Source of the DNA: a virus
Reading direction: 5' to 3' (one strand)
DNA length: 50,240 nucleotides
IMG/VR virus record: IMGVR_UViG_3300033571_001427
Location: 1 to 50,240 of that record
Shown piece after piece: positions 7,104 to 17,700 of this stretch. How positions within the stretch are numbered: position 1 is the stretch's first letter; each line of letters begins with the position of its first letter. Under the pieces are notes generated by a model, which saw only the letters and a program-made list of their open reading frames with translations, searched no databases and was not told where the DNA came from. The position numbers were made by a program, and so were the translations under genes.

Positions 7104-7131
7104 ATAGTTTATAGTTTATAGTTTATAGTAA
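7104..7131. repeat. Tandem heptamer ATAGTTT, about 3.5 copies
   Basis: ATAGTTT is repeated at 7104-7110, 7111-7117 and 7118-7124, with a partial ATAGTAA copy at 7125-7131. The repeat fills most of the 37-base gap between the holin-like gene and the YkuD-motif gene. It may be slipped-strand noise or a spacer; its minus-strand form is A-rich and could act as a translation enhancer upstream of the ATG at 7102. Confidence 0.7.
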
Positions 7132-7139
7132 ACAGTAAA

Positions 7140-7388
7140 TTACTCCTCAGTTTTAGCTTCTGGCTTCTTCATGATTTTCTCAACAGAAGTCAAACCTAAA
7201 CAACCAAATGCAAGCAATGCAACCGCATCCACCAATGGAGTAGAGGGAGCAAAGTGTGCTTCAGTAAAAGAGTTAGCATACAGAGTAGCGCAAAGAGTTA
7301 AAGTGCAGACTAAGCCACACAGGCGCTTCATGGAAACGGAGCCTTTTTCATCTTTGAAAAGACCACCAATAAAGTTTAATAGTTTCAT
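7140..7388 (-). CDS. Holin-like two-helix membrane protein
   Basis: This 82-residue protein has two hydrophobic helices, about residues 22-39 (RLCGLVCTLTLCATLYANS) and 51-67 (LVDAVALLAFGCLGLTSV). A short loop separates them and the lysine-rich tail ends KPEAKTEE. Size, topology and position directly before the cell-wall enzyme fit a class II holin, which would open the inner membrane to time lysis. The segment DEKGSVSMKRLCGL resembles small phage holins of Bacteroidota phages that I recall, but I cannot name a family. It follows an 82-base gap with two small hairpins after the 1852-residue gene. Confidence 0.65.
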   Translation of the reverse strand: MKLLNFIGGLFKDEKGSVSMKRLCGLVCTLTLCATLYANSFTEAHFAPSTPLVDAVALLAFGCLGLTSVEKIMKKPEAKTEE

Positions 7389-7470
7389 ACGGTATAAATT
7401 TTTTTACCGCAGTTGATTCGGGATGCAGCCCTAGATGGTTTTTAGGGTACTACATATATAATATACAAAA
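7389..7470 (-). promoter_or_regulatory. Gap with two small hairpins between the cargo operon and the lysis cassette
   Basis: This 82-base interval separates the giant-protein operon from the holin-like gene. It contains CCCTA (7429-7433) facing TAGGG (7443-7447), and CGGTA (7390-7394) facing TACCG (7405-7409), the latter just before the holin-like ATG. There is an AT-only stretch (TATATTATATATG on the minus strand) right after the cargo stop. The first hairpin is a weak candidate for attenuation or termination, but it lacks a U-run after the stem. No exact TAnnTTTG box is present. A processing or regulatory role is plausible; none is proven. Confidence 0.35.
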
Positions 7471-10400
7471 TTATCTCCTAATTTGGTACTCCATACCTTT
7501 CAAAGCTTTAACTGGATCAATTTGATTACCAGTAAATCCAAACAAGTATCCAAAGTCATTGAAAATTTTAGGTGCACCTTCTTTCTGCCATGAGTAAGGA
7601 CCTACATCTCTTGTATAGTAGGCACGGTTATCATTAGAAAGTAAGTGAAGTAAGTTAGTACCAAAATCTTTATACTTATCTACAACGGGACCTAATGTAG
7701 GTGCTCCTCCATTGTATACTAATCCTACATATTCTTTTGGATTTAAGAAAGTAATTGTTTCTTGTCTAGTACCCATTGTTGCAACAAGTGCATGGTTTAC
7801 TAACCAGCCACCAGCATTGAAGTTATCAGATAATAAATCACCACTTCTTTGGCGCATCTTTTCAAATCTTTCTTCATCATCCGGATCATAGTCAAATAAG
7901 TAAGCAATGATAAGAGCCAGTAATGTAATACTAATGCCTTCAGTTACTATCTTCTTAGCAGCATATGCTTCATCATCTGTCATATACATATTACCACTAG
8001 AGGCTCTAGAAACAAAAGACTTTAAGAATCTAGCAAATGATCTGTAATAACCTTCTGTCATATCTCCACTACGCATATTATATCTCAAAGGACTAAATCT
8101 ATTTACAAACATTCTTGTAAAGAATCTTCTTAATCCTGAGAACATTCTCCATACAGCATACTTATCAAGCATTACTTTATCCATTAAAGAATAAGCACCC
8201 TGTAAGTCGTTACTCTTTTCCTGTATAGTATTACGCATTGCTTTAAACTCTGCACCACCTGGAGCATATGTTTCATCAATACCTGGTTTTAGTTTAATAA
8301 TTCCCTGACCATCTTTCTCCCAAGCATCTATGTAATTGATCATATTTGTTTGGCCATTTACTGTTTGTGGTATCTTTTTAAAGATCATCATACCCGCAAA
8401 CAAAGAAAGTGTACCTTCATTTTCTAACCATTTTCTTGGAGCAGTATATACACCATTTGATATACCTTTACCTGCTCCAAACATTAAACTATCTGCTAAG
8501 TCAGTACCAAAGGATCTACCAAACTCAGTACCAAAACGTTCTTGGAATCTACCTTTGATAGGATCAAAAATCTCAACTAACTGATAGTCAATACTTTTCT
8601 CACCGGGATTATAGATATTAGCAGAGATGTCTGTCATTATCTTTAAAGCTTTTGACTGTCCTTGTAAATAAGAACGCTTGTTAAGATACTTACCACCACC
8701 TGATTCAATGATCATTTGTGTAACAGCACCACCAAAGTTTTTAACTGCAGATGGTAAAATGTTAAATGCAAACATTCCAAATGAAGATTGTGACTGTAAA
8801 ATATCTACAGCTTTACTTAATGTAGTAGGCTCAGATAACCAACCGGCTTTTGTTTGTCCTTTAAACTCTCTTTCAATAAGAGTATTGATTGCTTCAGCTC
8901 TTACGTTCTTACCTTTCTTTGCAACAAAAGATTTAATGTTGTTAGTTACCCAATTATAACCATTTACTTTAGAGGTATCCTTAATAGAATTCTCAGAGTT
9001 ATTTACAACTTTCTGTAAAGCTTGAGCAATAGGATTTAACTCAATAAGTTTTTTCTGGTGCTCTAACGAGAACATGTATTGCAATAGAGAGTACGGTACA
9101 TTTAATGATACCTGATCTATATCTAGTTTATATAATCCTTTTACAGGAATAGATGAGATCTCTTCGTCAAACATGTCAGCTCTAACTAAGTTAAACGCAT
9201 CATCATAGTTGAAGCCCTGATCAAAATCATCTTGAGATGTTGTTACAGCATCTTTAACTTGCTTAACAAAAGTCTTTACTTTCTCTGCACCTCTATTTAA
9301 ACTACCGCCTACTAATTCACTCTTAAGCTTTCTGAATCTTGGAATATCTAAATATAGTCTACTATACTTAGTTTTATCTTCCTGGAAAAGAAGTGTGTAC
9401 TTTGTAATAACATCAAGGACATTTGCTTTATCCGGAGAATTCTTTTGTAAATCATAATAAGCTTTATTGATATAAGAATCATCCTTTGCTCCTTCTGCTA
9501 CTGTTCTTGGTAACCAGTTACCACGGTTATCAACGTGCACCCCTACTTTACGCTCTACTTTACCGGTTGTTTTATTATACCCAGTTCTGTATTCTTTTTT
9601 AACAGCTCTTCTGTAAAAATCCATAGTAGGTATTCTATCTAAAGTAACTTCAGTAGTCTCACCTGTAGATGGATTTACATCGTTATACGTGTAAGTATTA
9701 TAGTATTCTAGATCAGAAGGAATTGTTACATTCCAAACATATAATCTTTCATATACGCGCTCATCCTTTTTAGTCTTACTGTTGTACTTTTCTGTTTCAA
9801 TGTGATTAGCAAGAAACCATTCTTTAAATTCAGGACTTGCTTTAAAGTACTTAGATAAGAATGCGGGCTTTAAAAAATTATCTGAGTTATCAGTATTAAT
9901 TTCACTAATAGTAAAACCAGCAAGTTTAGCAGGATCAATAGCCTCTAGATTATTATTAAATGCAGATAAGTAATCATCAGTTGGTTCTTTAGATTGCATA
10001 TCAGATAGCTGACTATATAAATTTAATAATGTCTTCTTAGTTAATCTATCTACAGCACCTTCTCCCTTTAATTTATCTAATTCTTTAAACTCTTCTTTAT
10101 CATTTATAGATGCTCTTCTGCTTTTAATTAACTTAGCTAGTTCTATGTATCTTTCAAACTGTAGTTTACTTAGACCACTAAAGCCAGCCATGTTGTCTTT
10201 AATTTTAATCAGTTCTTTCTGTAGTTCTTTTACCCGTTTGATTCTTTCTTCAGACATTTCTGATCCAACAATTTGTCCATCAGCATTTCTAAATCCTACA
10301 GATATATCAATAAGCTCTTCCCAAAGCTCATCTTGCTTTAGTTTACTAGCTGCATCTTTTGGTAAACCATCTACTATAGCTTTAATCTTATCAAGAATAA

Positions 10401-13029
10401 CTTTCTTTTCATCATAGAAGCTTTCTTTAATAGATGTTCTTGTATTAGCTTTAACCCAATCATTAACGTTATCTTCAAATTCTGTATCACTAGAGAGTAA
10501 ACCCTGATCTAAAAGATCTTGTTTAAATTGATTTAGCTTAAACTCAAATAGACCAGTGATCTCTTTATTTTCATAGAACTTACGAGACTCCTCTCTGTAC
10601 TTTTTTTCTATCTTAGCCATCTCTAATTCATCACCAGTTTTTAATTTACCGGCTTCATCACGTAGTGAAGATAACTGACTATACTTCTTCCATAGAATCT
10701 TCTTTTGTTCAAAAGCCTCATCTTCTGTAAGATCTTCAAATACCCTTTGATCTACATCAGCAATATCAGCTAGGATGTTTTGCTTTCTTTGATATATGAT
10801 AGAACCTAAATCAGAGTCATAGATTTTTTCTTTTGTATAAAACTCCGGTACAAACTCATCATGCATATAATCACGAGAGAATTGTCTGTACTGCTTGTTT
10901 AGTAATCTTGCTTTCTCTAAGTCTCCAACTCTTTTAGCATCTTCTATATCAAACTGAAACTGGCTTGTTACTTTTTCAAATGCTTTAAATGGATTAAGTA
11001 ATACTAACTTAGTAATGGTTTTAGGGTTACCATTCTCATCACGTACAATAACTTCTTGCTCAGATACTAATTCTTTCATTAGTTCTGTAATGTTCTTATC
11101 AGAGTAACCGGCTTGTTTTAATGCTGGTAATAACTCTCTTAAGAAATCATCTTTATTCTTCTTAGCCTTTAACTCTACATCAGTGTAGGCATTGTCTAAG
11201 AATACTGAGAAACTAGCAATAATAGGATCCGGTGAACTTGCAAATGATTCTACATAAGCAGATAAAGCATTAACATCACCACGCATTCCTGATAAGTAAT
11301 CATCAACTGTAGCACGGTTTAATTTTAATCTATCCCACTCTTCTTGTACCTCTCTTATTTGTTTTGGAGTAGCATTTTTAGATCTTAACTTCTCAAGCTT
11401 ATTAGTAAAGTATGTATCTACATTTTTAGATAAGGGCTCAAGTTGTTCTGTTAATACTCCACCAACTCCTTTTTTATAAATCTCATTAATAAGTCTGTCA
11501 GCTTGCTCTGCTTTCTTACCCATCTTAGCAAATAAAGCAAATAATGAACTATCTGTACGTAAACCGGCATCAGTTAAACCATTAGTAGTTTCTTGAATAA
11601 ACTTATTCCAGTTACGTAATAAGATGTCATAATAGAATGTTTGATTGATAACCTCTTTAGTATCACCAAGAGCTTTCATATCTGTTAACTTATCTATTAT
11701 TCTATCTAATAAGACATCTGTCTGTAGAGCGCTTCTTACACTAGCTGTAATTTGTTTCTCTCTCTTATCAACTTCATCTTTAAATTTCTTAACCTTATCA
11801 TCTACTGTAGTTGTTTCAGCAACACGTAAGTTATCTACTATATCTTTAAGAATAGATCTTCCTGATTCAGTTGTAATTGTGTCTACAACATCAGAATAGT
11901 TTTGGTTTGTCCTAATTCTATTTAACTGTGATCTAGAGTTAGAAAAGAATCTATTAACTACTTGAATAAGTACATCAGTATTAACTTTATCTAGGTCGTT
12001 ATACAGAGTTTGATTATTCTTTGCATATAGTACTAGGTCTTCCGGTGTAATAATCTCTGTTGTAAGAATAAAGTTCTCTCCAACTAACATATCAGCTAAC
12101 TGATTAAGTGTAGTATCTACAGATAACTTCTCAATCTTTATACCTTTACCAAATATTTTTCTGATTAACTGCTTAATAGCAAATAACAGGTTAGAGATAA
12201 ATGAATTAAATCCAGGAGTAGCAGATACTTTATTAGCTTTCTGTACAGCAGCTTGCTCTAAAGCTCTTACAAATACTTCCTGAGCAAAATTAGGGTTAGT
12301 AATATCATACTCAGGATATAGTTCAGATACAGTATTTACAAGTGTAGCGCCTTCTGGTGTACTAATAATCTGATTGTATAGATTATTAAACAACTCATAG
12401 TTACTTAAATATAAACTTCTAACTATAGGGTGTGCATATTCATGCAGTACGTGATTTAATTTAAACCCATTCTCAATAAGATATACAGTGTCCTGATAAT
12501 AAAATGCAGGCTCACCATTCCAGGGAGAAGTTGTATCTTTTGTAATCTCTGCGGCTTGCTCAGCAGATATCATCTTATAGTTAATACCTGTCTGAGATGC
12601 TAAGTTATTAGCAAACTTAGTTGCTATCTCTTGAGCTTTTACACCCTCTTGTAACTCTACAGATGGAAACAAACTATTTAAAAAGTCTTCATCAGCAACT
12701 CTGTAATAGTCAGGACTTTCATCAGTGATATTGTTTTTCTTTTTATACTCTTCCCAGTAATGATCAATAACAAAACTTGGAGGATTAACAAATACTCTAG
12801 CTGTACCATCCCATGTAATAAAGTCAGCCATATTGGTTCTCCAATACTGATTTAATCCTATTACTGCCTTTACAATAGATGAGGCACCGGCTCTTGTATC
12901 ACCGGCAGCATTAACATAAAATGTAGTTAAACTATCTGTTGGAGATAAGAACTGTCCAACCTCTTTAGCTAAAGCTTTTTTATATGTCTTTAGTACATCA
13001 TTCTGTATATCTAATCTACACTTACTCAT
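7471..13029 (-). CDS. Giant virion cargo protein with zincin (HExxH) motif
   Basis: I start at the ATG 13027-13029, which overlaps the upstream stop as ATGA, giving 1852 residues; an in-frame TTG at 13038 is less likely. The N-terminus reads MSKCRLDI. A zincin metalloprotease motif HEYAH is at about H196-H200, with a possible third ligand in the helix AQEVFVRALEQAA about 80 residues later. A short amphipathic module (about 275-315) is shared with the two upstream proteins. The middle third is long charged helices. The C-terminal third has hydrophobic patches (for example FGMFAFNILPSAVKNFGGAV) and one strong membrane-like helix (ITLLALIIAYLFDYD). In crAss-like phages such proteins are packed in the virion. 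A role in processing or in passing the envelope is inferred. Confidence 0.75.
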   Translation of the reverse strand: MSKCRLDIQNDVLKTYKKALAKEVGQFLSPTDSLTTFYVNAAGDTRAGASSIVKAVIGLNQYWRTNMADFITWDGTARVFVNPPSFVIDHYWEEYKKKNNITDESPDYYRVADEDFLNSLFPSVELQEGVKAQEIATKFANNLASQTGINYKMISAEQAAEITKDTTSPWNGEPAFYYQDTVYLIENGFKLNHVLHEYAHPIVRSLYLSNYELFNNLYNQIISTPEGATLVNTVSELYPEYDITNPNFAQEVFVRALEQAAVQKANKVSATPGFNSFISNLLFAIKQLIRKIFGKGIKIEKLSVDTTLNQLADMLVGENFILTTEIITPEDLVLYAKNNQTLYNDLDKVNTDVLIQVVNRFFSNSRSQLNRIRTNQNYSDVVDTITTESGRSILKDIVDNLRVAETTTVDDKVKKFKDEVDKREKQITASVRSALQTDVLLDRIIDKLTDMKALGDTKEVINQTFYYDILLRNWNKFIQETTNGLTDAGLRTDSSLFALFAKMGKKAEQADRLINEIYKKGVGGVLTEQLEPLSKNVDTYFTNKLEKLRSKNATPKQIREVQEEWDRLKLNRATVDDYLSGMRGDVNALSAYVESFASSPDPIIASFSVFLDNAYTDVELKAKKNKDDFLRELLPALKQAGYSDKNITELMKELVSEQEVIVRDENGNPKTITKLVLLNPFKAFEKVTSQFQFDIEDAKRVGDLEKARLLNKQYRQFSRDYMHDEFVPEFYTKEKIYDSDLGSIIYQRKQNILADIADVDQRVFEDLTEDEAFEQKKILWKKYSQLSSLRDEAGKLKTGDELEMAKIEKKYREESRKFYENKEITGLFEFKLNQFKQDLLDQGLLSSDTEFEDNVNDWVKANTRTSIKESFYDEKKVILDKIKAIVDGLPKDAASKLKQDELWEELIDISVGFRNADGQIVGSEMSEERIKRVKELQKELIKIKDNMAGFSGLSKLQFERYIELAKLIKSRRASINDKEEFKELDKLKGEGAVDRLTKKTLLNLYSQLSDMQSKEPTDDYLSAFNNNLEAIDPAKLAGFTISEINTDNSDNFLKPAFLSKYFKASPEFKEWFLANHIETEKYNSKTKKDERVYERLYVWNVTIPSDLEYYNTYTYNDVNPSTGETTEVTLDRIPTMDFYRRAVKKEYRTGYNKTTGKVERKVGVHVDNRGNWLPRTVAEGAKDDSYINKAYYDLQKNSPDKANVLDVITKYTLLFQEDKTKYSRLYLDIPRFRKLKSELVGGSLNRGAEKVKTFVKQVKDAVTTSQDDFDQGFNYDDAFNLVRADMFDEEISSIPVKGLYKLDIDQVSLNVPYSLLQYMFSLEHQKKLIELNPIAQALQKVVNNSENSIKDTSKVNGYNWVTNNIKSFVAKKGKNVRAEAINTLIEREFKGQTKAGWLSEPTTLSKAVDILQSQSSFGMFAFNILPSAVKNFGGAVTQMIIESGGGKYLNKRSYLQGQSKALKIMTDISANIYNPGEKSIDYQLVEIFDPIKGRFQERFGTEFGRSFGTDLADSLMFGAGKGISNGVYTAPRKWLENEGTLSLFAGMMIFKKIPQTVNGQTNMINYIDAWEKDGQGIIKLKPGIDETYAPGGAEFKAMRNTIQEKSNDLQGAYSLMDKVMLDKYAVWRMFSGLRRFFTRMFVNRFSPLRYNMRSGDMTEGYYRSFARFLKSFVSRASSGNMYMTDDEAYAAKKIVTEGISITLLALIIAYLFDYDPDDEERFEKMRQRSGDLLSDNFNAGGWLVNHALVATMGTRQETITFLNPKEYVGLVYNGGAPTLGPVVDKYKDFGTNLLHLLSNDNRAYYTRDVGPYSWQKEGAPKIFNDFGYLFGFTGNQIDPVKALKGMEYQIRR

Positions 13030-14777
13030 AATTTGCAACTATTGTATGTTTCATCTTGAACTTCAGGATATCCTATTGGGGCATATGTATTAACTGGTTC
13101 TGCATTCTCATCCGTATTAAAACTAGTAGTGCCATCAGCAAAAGAGAAATATCTATATCCAGCGTTTGTAAACTTAAATGCATTATCAATAAAGGGATCA
13201 TAGTAAATTAAATCTACTATATCTTTTGACCTACCCATTTTAACTTTAGCTTCAAAGATTTGTTTCCAGTCTTTAAAGTAGTTATCAAATATTTCAGGAT
13301 AGTTACCTTCTGCAGTACGTACAAAGAAATCAAAAGTATAAGCTATGATGTTACCTTTATCATCATACTGCTTTTTACCAGCTTCATCTAATATAGGTAT
13401 AATACCTTGCACGGTTACTGTCTCTTGATTAGCTTTATGGTCTTTACCAATAAATGCATTAGTCATCTCAAAGGTCGGATATTTTTCAGTAAAAGATTTA
13501 TACCAATTTTGATCTTCTATAAATTCTTTTACTTTAGCTGTAAACTCATTTTGGTCTTTAATAAATATTCCCTTATGATGTAACCAACCATAGAACTCAC
13601 TATAGTTTTCTTCTTTCTGAACAGTACCTAATTCTATAACCCCATCAATATCATGTATATCTTCATCTATAGCTCTATAGACGGTGCCATAATATCTTAA
13701 TACCATAGAACCACTTAACTTATAACCCATACTAGGATTATTAAGCATAAAGTCTATAATTGATTTAGCCTTTGCATCTTTAGATAAAGTTTGATTGTAC
13801 TTTTTTATCTCTAATTGTTTAAATGCTCCTAGATTATTTTTATCAGGAACTAATAAAGAGTCACCAACTTTTTCTACACCACGTGTAAAAATATTATAAT
13901 TACCTTTATAGATATCATCTACTAAATCTAATACTCTATCCTCTAGATCTTGCTGATTAAGTTTATCAAACTTATTTCTAAACAAGGACAAAAATAAATC
14001 ATGAATCTTATACCATAATTTTTGTAGAGCACTGGATTGTTTATCATAAGGATTATACTTAAAACCTCGTTTTTCAAAATACTGTTTATCTATATCACCA
14101 TTACCTCGCTCACTTCTAACAAATGTGGTTAAATCTCTTCCGTAAAAATCTGTAAGACCCTCAGTAATAAAATCTATAATTACTTGTTTGTGTGCAGTAA
14201 AATTAAAAGTTCTATCTGCATACATATCAACAAGATACGCTGGTAAATCACTATCTTTATCTAGATTTTCTTTAGTAAAAATATCTTCTACCTCTGTAGT
14301 ATCTTCTAACTTTAATCTATAAGATCTGTATAGATCTTTATACTTAGACCAACTTTTAATATTAAACCAAAGATTGTTATAGAGCTCACTCTTCTTACCT
14401 AAAAAACTAAGCATGATGTTAGCCACTTGCTTTGGTACAATTTCTTCAGCACCATCTCTAATAGCTAAATACTTTTGTAATAAATCAAATCCAGCTAAAG
14501 GATTACCGGGAACATTATTTAATACAGCTTCAGCAACATTACCACCCTCAACTTTAATATTAAGAGCCTTTACAAAATCTAGTAATATCTTATTAGTTCC
14601 TGCAGATAATTTAGGATTAAGAGGAATAGAATTCTTTTTTCTATTTACAATATTCTTATATACAGTAGCTGGAGGATTGCCCTCAAACTTATCCCAAAGA
14701 TAAGTAGCCATCTTTGTACCTTGGAATGCTTCTAACCTTTGAAAGTCAGGATCTGATTTTATAGGACAGGTTGCCAT
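13026..14777 (-). CDS. Cargo protein with pol-beta-like nucleotidyltransferase domain
   Basis: The start is the ATG at 14775-14777, which shares a base with the upstream TAA (TAATG); an upstream TTG at 14786 is less likely. The product is 583 residues and begins MATCPIKSDPDF. Residues about 240-290 contain a basic amphipathic module also found in the flanking giant proteins. The C-terminal half shows a nucleotidyltransferase fold: G356-S357, then D376-I-D378 (DIHDID), a later strand AYTFDFFV with a third acidic residue, and the KMGRSKDIVDL helix typical after the third strand. All three metal ligands appear to be present, so the domain may be active. Substrate (protein, RNA or nucleotide) is unknown. 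Position between two giant cargo genes suggests that it is packaged and delivered. Confidence 0.72.
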   Translation of the reverse strand: MATCPIKSDPDFQRLEAFQGTKMATYLWDKFEGNPPATVYKNIVNRKKNSIPLNPKLSAGTNKILLDFVKALNIKVEGGNVAEAVLNNVPGNPLAGFDLLQKYLAIRDGAEEIVPKQVANIMLSFLGKKSELYNNLWFNIKSWSKYKDLYRSYRLKLEDTTEVEDIFTKENLDKDSDLPAYLVDMYADRTFNFTAHKQVIIDFITEGLTDFYGRDLTTFVRSERGNGDIDKQYFEKRGFKYNPYDKQSSALQKLWYKIHDLFLSLFRNKFDKLNQQDLEDRVLDLVDDIYKGNYNIFTRGVEKVGDSLLVPDKNNLGAFKQLEIKKYNQTLSKDAKAKSIIDFMLNNPSMGYKLSGSMVLRYYGTVYRAIDEDIHDIDGVIELGTVQKEENYSEFYGWLHHKGIFIKDQNEFTAKVKEFIEDQNWYKSFTEKYPTFEMTNAFIGKDHKANQETVTVQGIIPILDEAGKKQYDDKGNIIAYTFDFFVRTAEGNYPEIFDNYFKDWKQIFEAKVKMGRSKDIVDLIYYDPFIDNAFKFTNAGYRYFSFADGTTSFNTDENAEPVNTYAPIGYPEVQDETYNSCKL

Positions 14778-17700
14778 TAGCCACAAATTTCTTTTAATAT
14801 TTCACCAATTGTATCTTCATCATATCCCATTTCTTCTAGCATTTTAGAATTAATAGCAGATGCTGGATAAATGTTACCATCAACTAAAGTTACCTCTTTT
14901 TCTTTTACAACTTGATCCTCAGTATCTGGGGCACTATCAGCATCTTCTTCAAAGACCTGATTGATAGGTTGCACAGAATAAATATACTCTTTAAATTCCG
15001 GATCTTCTGCAAACACAGGATTTTTATACCCAAAGTTATAGTATAACTCTTTAAATAACTCCATATAAGCTGGCTTATCAATATTAGGATCATCATTTAA
15101 GATACCATATCCTTCTTTGTTAAAGAGTAATGTTTTACCAGCCTCATATAATTCTATAAGAGTAGTAACAGTATCCTCTACTAACTTCATATTGTTAGCA
15201 GTATCTGCAGCATTTAAGTATTTAGCTTTACCAACAAATGATTCAAAGATTGGTAATCCTATAGTAGTACCAGTTACTTTACTAGCATTACCTAAGTAAG
15301 TATCTGAAGCAATAACATTAGTTCCGGTATTATCTTTTGCTTTACTATATATACCAACTAGACCTGAGTATTTATTAATCAGTCCTATAGTACGCATCTT
15401 ACCATAAGAATAAGTATATACTCTAGGAGTTAATGTTGAAGATGTACCCTCTGGTAATTTAGGAACTTCATCACCCATCTTTTCAATAGTATTATCTACT
15501 ACATAGTTTTTAAACCTGTACTTAGTAATGTTATTTCTAGAGTTCTGCTCACCAAACTTTTTATAGTATCTGTATAAAGCAGTATTACCCTTATCACTTT
15601 CTAATACTTTAGTGAACTTATCAATGTTTTCTTTAATGATATCTTTAAAGTTATTACTAGATAAGATAGGAACAAATGATAAGTATGACTTATTCATACC
15701 AGACTGCATGAATCCAAAGATAGATAACTTGTTAAAGAACTCAGAAATCTCTCTATTGATAATAGGATCAGGATTCTTTTCTACATTTACATCAGATAGT
15801 TCTTCAAACTGGATATTCATTTCTTCTAAGAAATCAGGATCTTTTGTATCACCAGTTAAACGTAAGTTTTTAATTGTTGCATTCTTAGTAGGAGTCTTAA
15901 TCTGCTGCGAATCATAAACCAGGTAATCAAACAAACTATAGTCTTTATTTTCTATAGCATTCTTTACCATCTCAAACTTATCTGGGAAACTATTGGTACC
16001 AAAGAACATTGACTTCAGATTGTATACATTATGTAAAGCATCTTGAACAAGACCTTTTTCATAGATATCATCTGAAAAAATACCTTTATCTCTAGTAGCA
16101 CGTAAGTATTCTCTCTCTAAAACAAAAGCAGTATACTGTTTTTCAGAACTAAATAAAGGTATAACATCTGTACGTTTATCAGCTGGTAATTTTGCTAAAC
16201 CTGTTTCTTCATACTCAGCCTTAGAATAAGTTTTATTATTATACTCCTCACGTAACTTGGCTCTATCTAAATAGATCTTACCTTCATAGTATACAGCGCT
16301 TCTTTTAAGACCTCTTACCTTCTCTACATCAATAGAATCACTTACAGCATAACCTTTGTAATCTTTTACTGTATTGATATCTACAGATCCAATACTATTC
16401 TGAATGATAAACTGAAGAAGATCATTTCTAAATAAATCTACAAATGATTCTACATCTTTATACTCTTCACGGATGATATTATAGTTGTTGTTAATTATAT
16501 CAGTTAAGTAAGTATTTATGGTATCACTTGCTCTTAATGGGAAGTAATCTTTAAATACGTTTAAGATATAATCCTGTATAAAGAATGGAGCAATAGAAGA
16601 TTGATTTTCCATTCTTGTTGTAATCTCTTGAGGTAATCTATTACCCTCCTCTAATTGTTCTAATTTACTTAAACGACTCTTTGCTTGGAACAAGTTACCA
16701 GACTTCTTAGTATCAACGTTAGTAGAAGAAGAAATTTCCCGCATTACTTGTGCTTGATCCTCTACTTCTAAGAAATGTATAAAGGATAACATAGCAAGAG
16801 GACTTCTTTTCTCACCATTCTGTACAACCTTTTTAATATTCTCATTAGAGATAGCATAAACATTATAAGCTTTAGTCATAATGTCTACTGCTGCAGTTAA
16901 AGATTTTTTAGAAGCCAATGGATTCTTCATTGTATTTGCATTATACAATTGCTTAAGTAAGAAAGGATCCTTTATTTTTTTCTTTAACTCAAGTTTATGC
17001 TCAGGATCAAATAAACCATATTTGTTTATTACATACTGTTTTGCTTTAAACTTTAAGAAACCAGGACCTTTAGCACTATCTCCAGAAGCATCTAATGATT
17101 TAGTGTACATACCATTTAATACTCTGTATGCAGATATATAATCTCTAATTAAAGGTTGTGATAAGAAATAAGAAGCAGTTTCAACATCAACACCGGCTTG
17201 TAACATATACAACAATGTAGGTGTTAACTCGTAGATAGCATTCATATCAAATACCCAAGAGTCTTTTTCAACATCCACCCATCCATTCATAAGCTGAGAT
17301 ATTACATCTGAGATATAAACAGCTGAATCTTTAGAGTTAAGATCTGATAAAGATATTTTACCATCCTCTGTTTTGTTATGTTTAAATAGAATACGATTCT
17401 TAGCAGTTCTTGTCTTTCCTTTACTATCTAAGAAAGTATAAGTCTTATTTAAATATGCACCAACACGGTTAAGAAGTACTGAATATTTGTTTGATACAGC
17501 ACCAATACCTAAAGTTAATTTACCAATGTTATTAGACTCATGCTTATATAAGTTATTCTGAGTCTCAAACATTCTTGTTGGAGAAATAATAAATTCAGAA
17601 CTCTGGAACTCAGCTTTAGCTCTTGGATCATATTCTCTATTATATTTTGCTAATTCATCTGCAATTGGTTTAACAATATCTGTTTCGTTAGGAGTAATAA

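Noticed and set aside
7171-7416. Plus-strand frame over the holin-like gene
   Set aside because: It lies antisense to a protein with two clear membrane helices and has no recognisable pattern.
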